Shown: positions 62,672 through 64,000 of the stretch, in pieces
How the letters are laid out: every line of letters starts with the position of its first letter
Numbering within the stretch: position 1 is the stretch's first letter
Source: Coccinella septempunctata
Lineage: Eukaryota; Arthropoda; Insecta; Coleoptera; Coccinellidae
Length of the DNA stretch: 64,000 nucleotides
Assembly: GCF_907165205.1 (NCBI RefSeq)
Contig: NC_058196.1
Coordinates: 12,814,501 to 12,878,500 of the forward strand
Direction of reading: 5' to 3'
The notes under the pieces: generated by a model
What the model saw: the letters and a program-made list of their open reading frames with translations, nothing else
What the model was told of the DNA's origin: nothing
The model's database searches: none
Translations under genes and position numbers: made by a program

Positions 62672-64000
62672 ACTACGGAAACCTGGTTCAACGATGACGT
62701 GAATTCGGCTGATGTGTCACTACCTGGTTTTGAGTTGATCCGCAATGATAGGGTAGGTAGGGGTGGTGGTGTATGTGTGTTTGTGAGAGAGCATTATAAG
62801 ATCAAAGTAATTGATATGGACTTCGAATTCGAGAGTCCTGTGGAATGTCTTTGGATACAGCCGAGTATTCGAAAATTGAGTATTGTGATTGGTGTAGTAT
62901 ATAGACCTCCAAATCGTAGAAAGCATAAGTCCAAGTTTAGTTCTTTCGTTAACGACGTTCATCTGATGTTGAATTATGTTTGTCCTATGGCTGATTGTAT
63001 TTTTTGTATCGGTGACGTCAACGTCAACCTGCTGAATTCATCAAACCCTCTGTCTGAATGTTTTTCCTCCTATGGATTTGATCAAATCATCCAGGAGCCA
63101 ACAAGAGTTACTCTAACATCGAGTACGCTATTGGATCCGATTTTTGTGAAATGTCCGGCCAACTTCATGGGGGTGAGTGGAGTTAAGAACATGTGTCATA
63201 TTAGCGATCATCGCTTAGCGTTCTGTGAGTGCTACGTACCTGGTTCGAAGAGGGTGCAAAAGTTTATAACTTATAGGGACTTCGATGATTTTGATTGTGA
63301 AGCTTTCCTTTCAGACTTGAGATCGGAAAGGTGGCGCTCATTCACCCGCGAACCTAATATCAATAAAAAAGTGCAAATCTTCAATGACATCTTACTGAGC
63401 GTTTATGACCGCCATGCTCCTGTTAGACGAAGGAGAATCTCTAAGCCTAGAGCGCCCTGGTTGACTGAACGGCTCAGGGGGTTGATGAGGAAGCGGGACC
63501 GAGCTTTTGCTGCATTCAGGCGGTCTGGTTCAGCGGAGGATTGGAATGAGTATAAGAGAATGAGAAATGGTACTCTGGCTGAGATTAGACGTAGCAAGAC
63601 GTCATATCTCTTGGCTGCTAGTTCTGATGGTAATGAAGCTGTCTGGAAGGCTTTGAAGTCTCTGAATGTTGCTAAGGTTAATGCAAGGGCTATTCCAGAT
63701 TGCTTAAAGGACGCGGAATCTATTAGTGATTTTTGCTCAGCATTCAATGGTGTTGCAGGTGATGATGCGTGTACTGATAAGATTTCGTATTATAACAACA
63801 ATAGTTATAGAACTGAGCCATCATTCCATTTCAAAATTGTCTCGTTGGAACAGATAAGGACCATCATGACTGGAATTCGAACTAAAGCCGTGGGCGACGA
63901 TGATGTAACGCTGGATATGCTCGTTCATGCGTTTCCAGTAATAGAGTCGTATGTTCAGCATCTGGTCAATAGCTGCATAGTGGCCGGTGTGTTTCCTGTG
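62672..64000 (+). CDS. Non-LTR endonuclease-reverse transcriptase, partial at both ends
   Basis: An uninterrupted frame of 443 codons runs to the end of the window. It starts abruptly at the endonuclease TETWF block (5' truncation next to an A-rich stretch), then RNDRVGRGGGVCVFVREHY, VVYRPPNRR, CIGDVNVNLL (GDVN at the GDFN position), LLDPIFVKCP and the catalytic ISDHRLAF. The linker (PWLTERLRGLMRKRDRAFAA) follows, then the first RT residues. The rest of RT lies outside. Clade: CR1/Jockey group, not resolved. No lesion in the visible part. Confidence 0.88.

Overview
This is a eukaryotic, A+T-rich, retrotransposon-dense stretch. It is most likely from an insect, possibly a beetle. The evidence is the mix of insect-type CR1, Jockey, I-like and RTE non-LTR elements, copia, gypsy and BEL/Pao LTR elements, mariner and piggyBac remnants, and one intron-containing animal gene with GT-AG splicing. 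Species cannot be fixed from sequence alone. Nothing prokaryotic is present. Many long open frames lack an ATG, so the starts given for retroelement ORFs are frame limits unless stated.

Layout. 1-3,190: a decayed non-LTR element (minus, running out of the window) and a piggyBac-like transposase remnant. 3,360-11,550: a decayed CR1/Jockey-group element (plus), interrupted in its 3' UTR by an almost intact 5.4-kb I-like element (minus) with a perfect 16-bp target-site duplication (TSD). 14,489-16,600: another decayed non-LTR element. 18,366-27,470: an endonuclease fragment, then a Jockey-type element (plus) whose endonuclease region is interrupted twice, by a 1,353-bp solo LTR (4-bp TSD) and by a near-intact CR1 element (minus). 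28,320-31,060: BEL/Pao and mariner remnants.

31,958-42,182 holds the one well-supported host gene: three exons coding a calponin-homology (CH) domain, a filamin-type repeat and a long disordered tail. Its 4.9-kb intron contains RTE and CR1/Jockey-group remnants and a foldback MITE. Its second intron carries a small inverted-repeat element. A weakly supported minus-strand gene may lie beyond it (exon candidates at 43,630-43,747 and 51,627-51,743).

44,211-50,764 is a complete copia element (minus): two 301-bp LTRs differing at one base, a 5-bp TSD, a primer-binding site, a polypurine tract and one uninterrupted 1,599-codon gag-pol. 53,484-57,031 is a gypsy element (plus) cut inside RNase H by a second LTR element. 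That element's 1.67-kb LTR (57,032-62,114) is itself split by a 5'-truncated CR1-group element (57,991-61,402). The window ends in the endonuclease/RT frame of a further plus-strand non-LTR element.

The most unusual signal is structural. Three LTR-element sequences here carry arrays of short hairpins. In the 57-62 kb LTR, eight hairpins share a 14-16-nt loop while their stems differ by compensating changes. In the solo LTR, three hairpins share a different 19-20-nt loop, next to a dense block of nested inverted repeats. In copia, seven hairpin-like repeats lie between pol and the polypurine tract, and the best four fit cUNCGg tetraloops on the RNA-sense strand.
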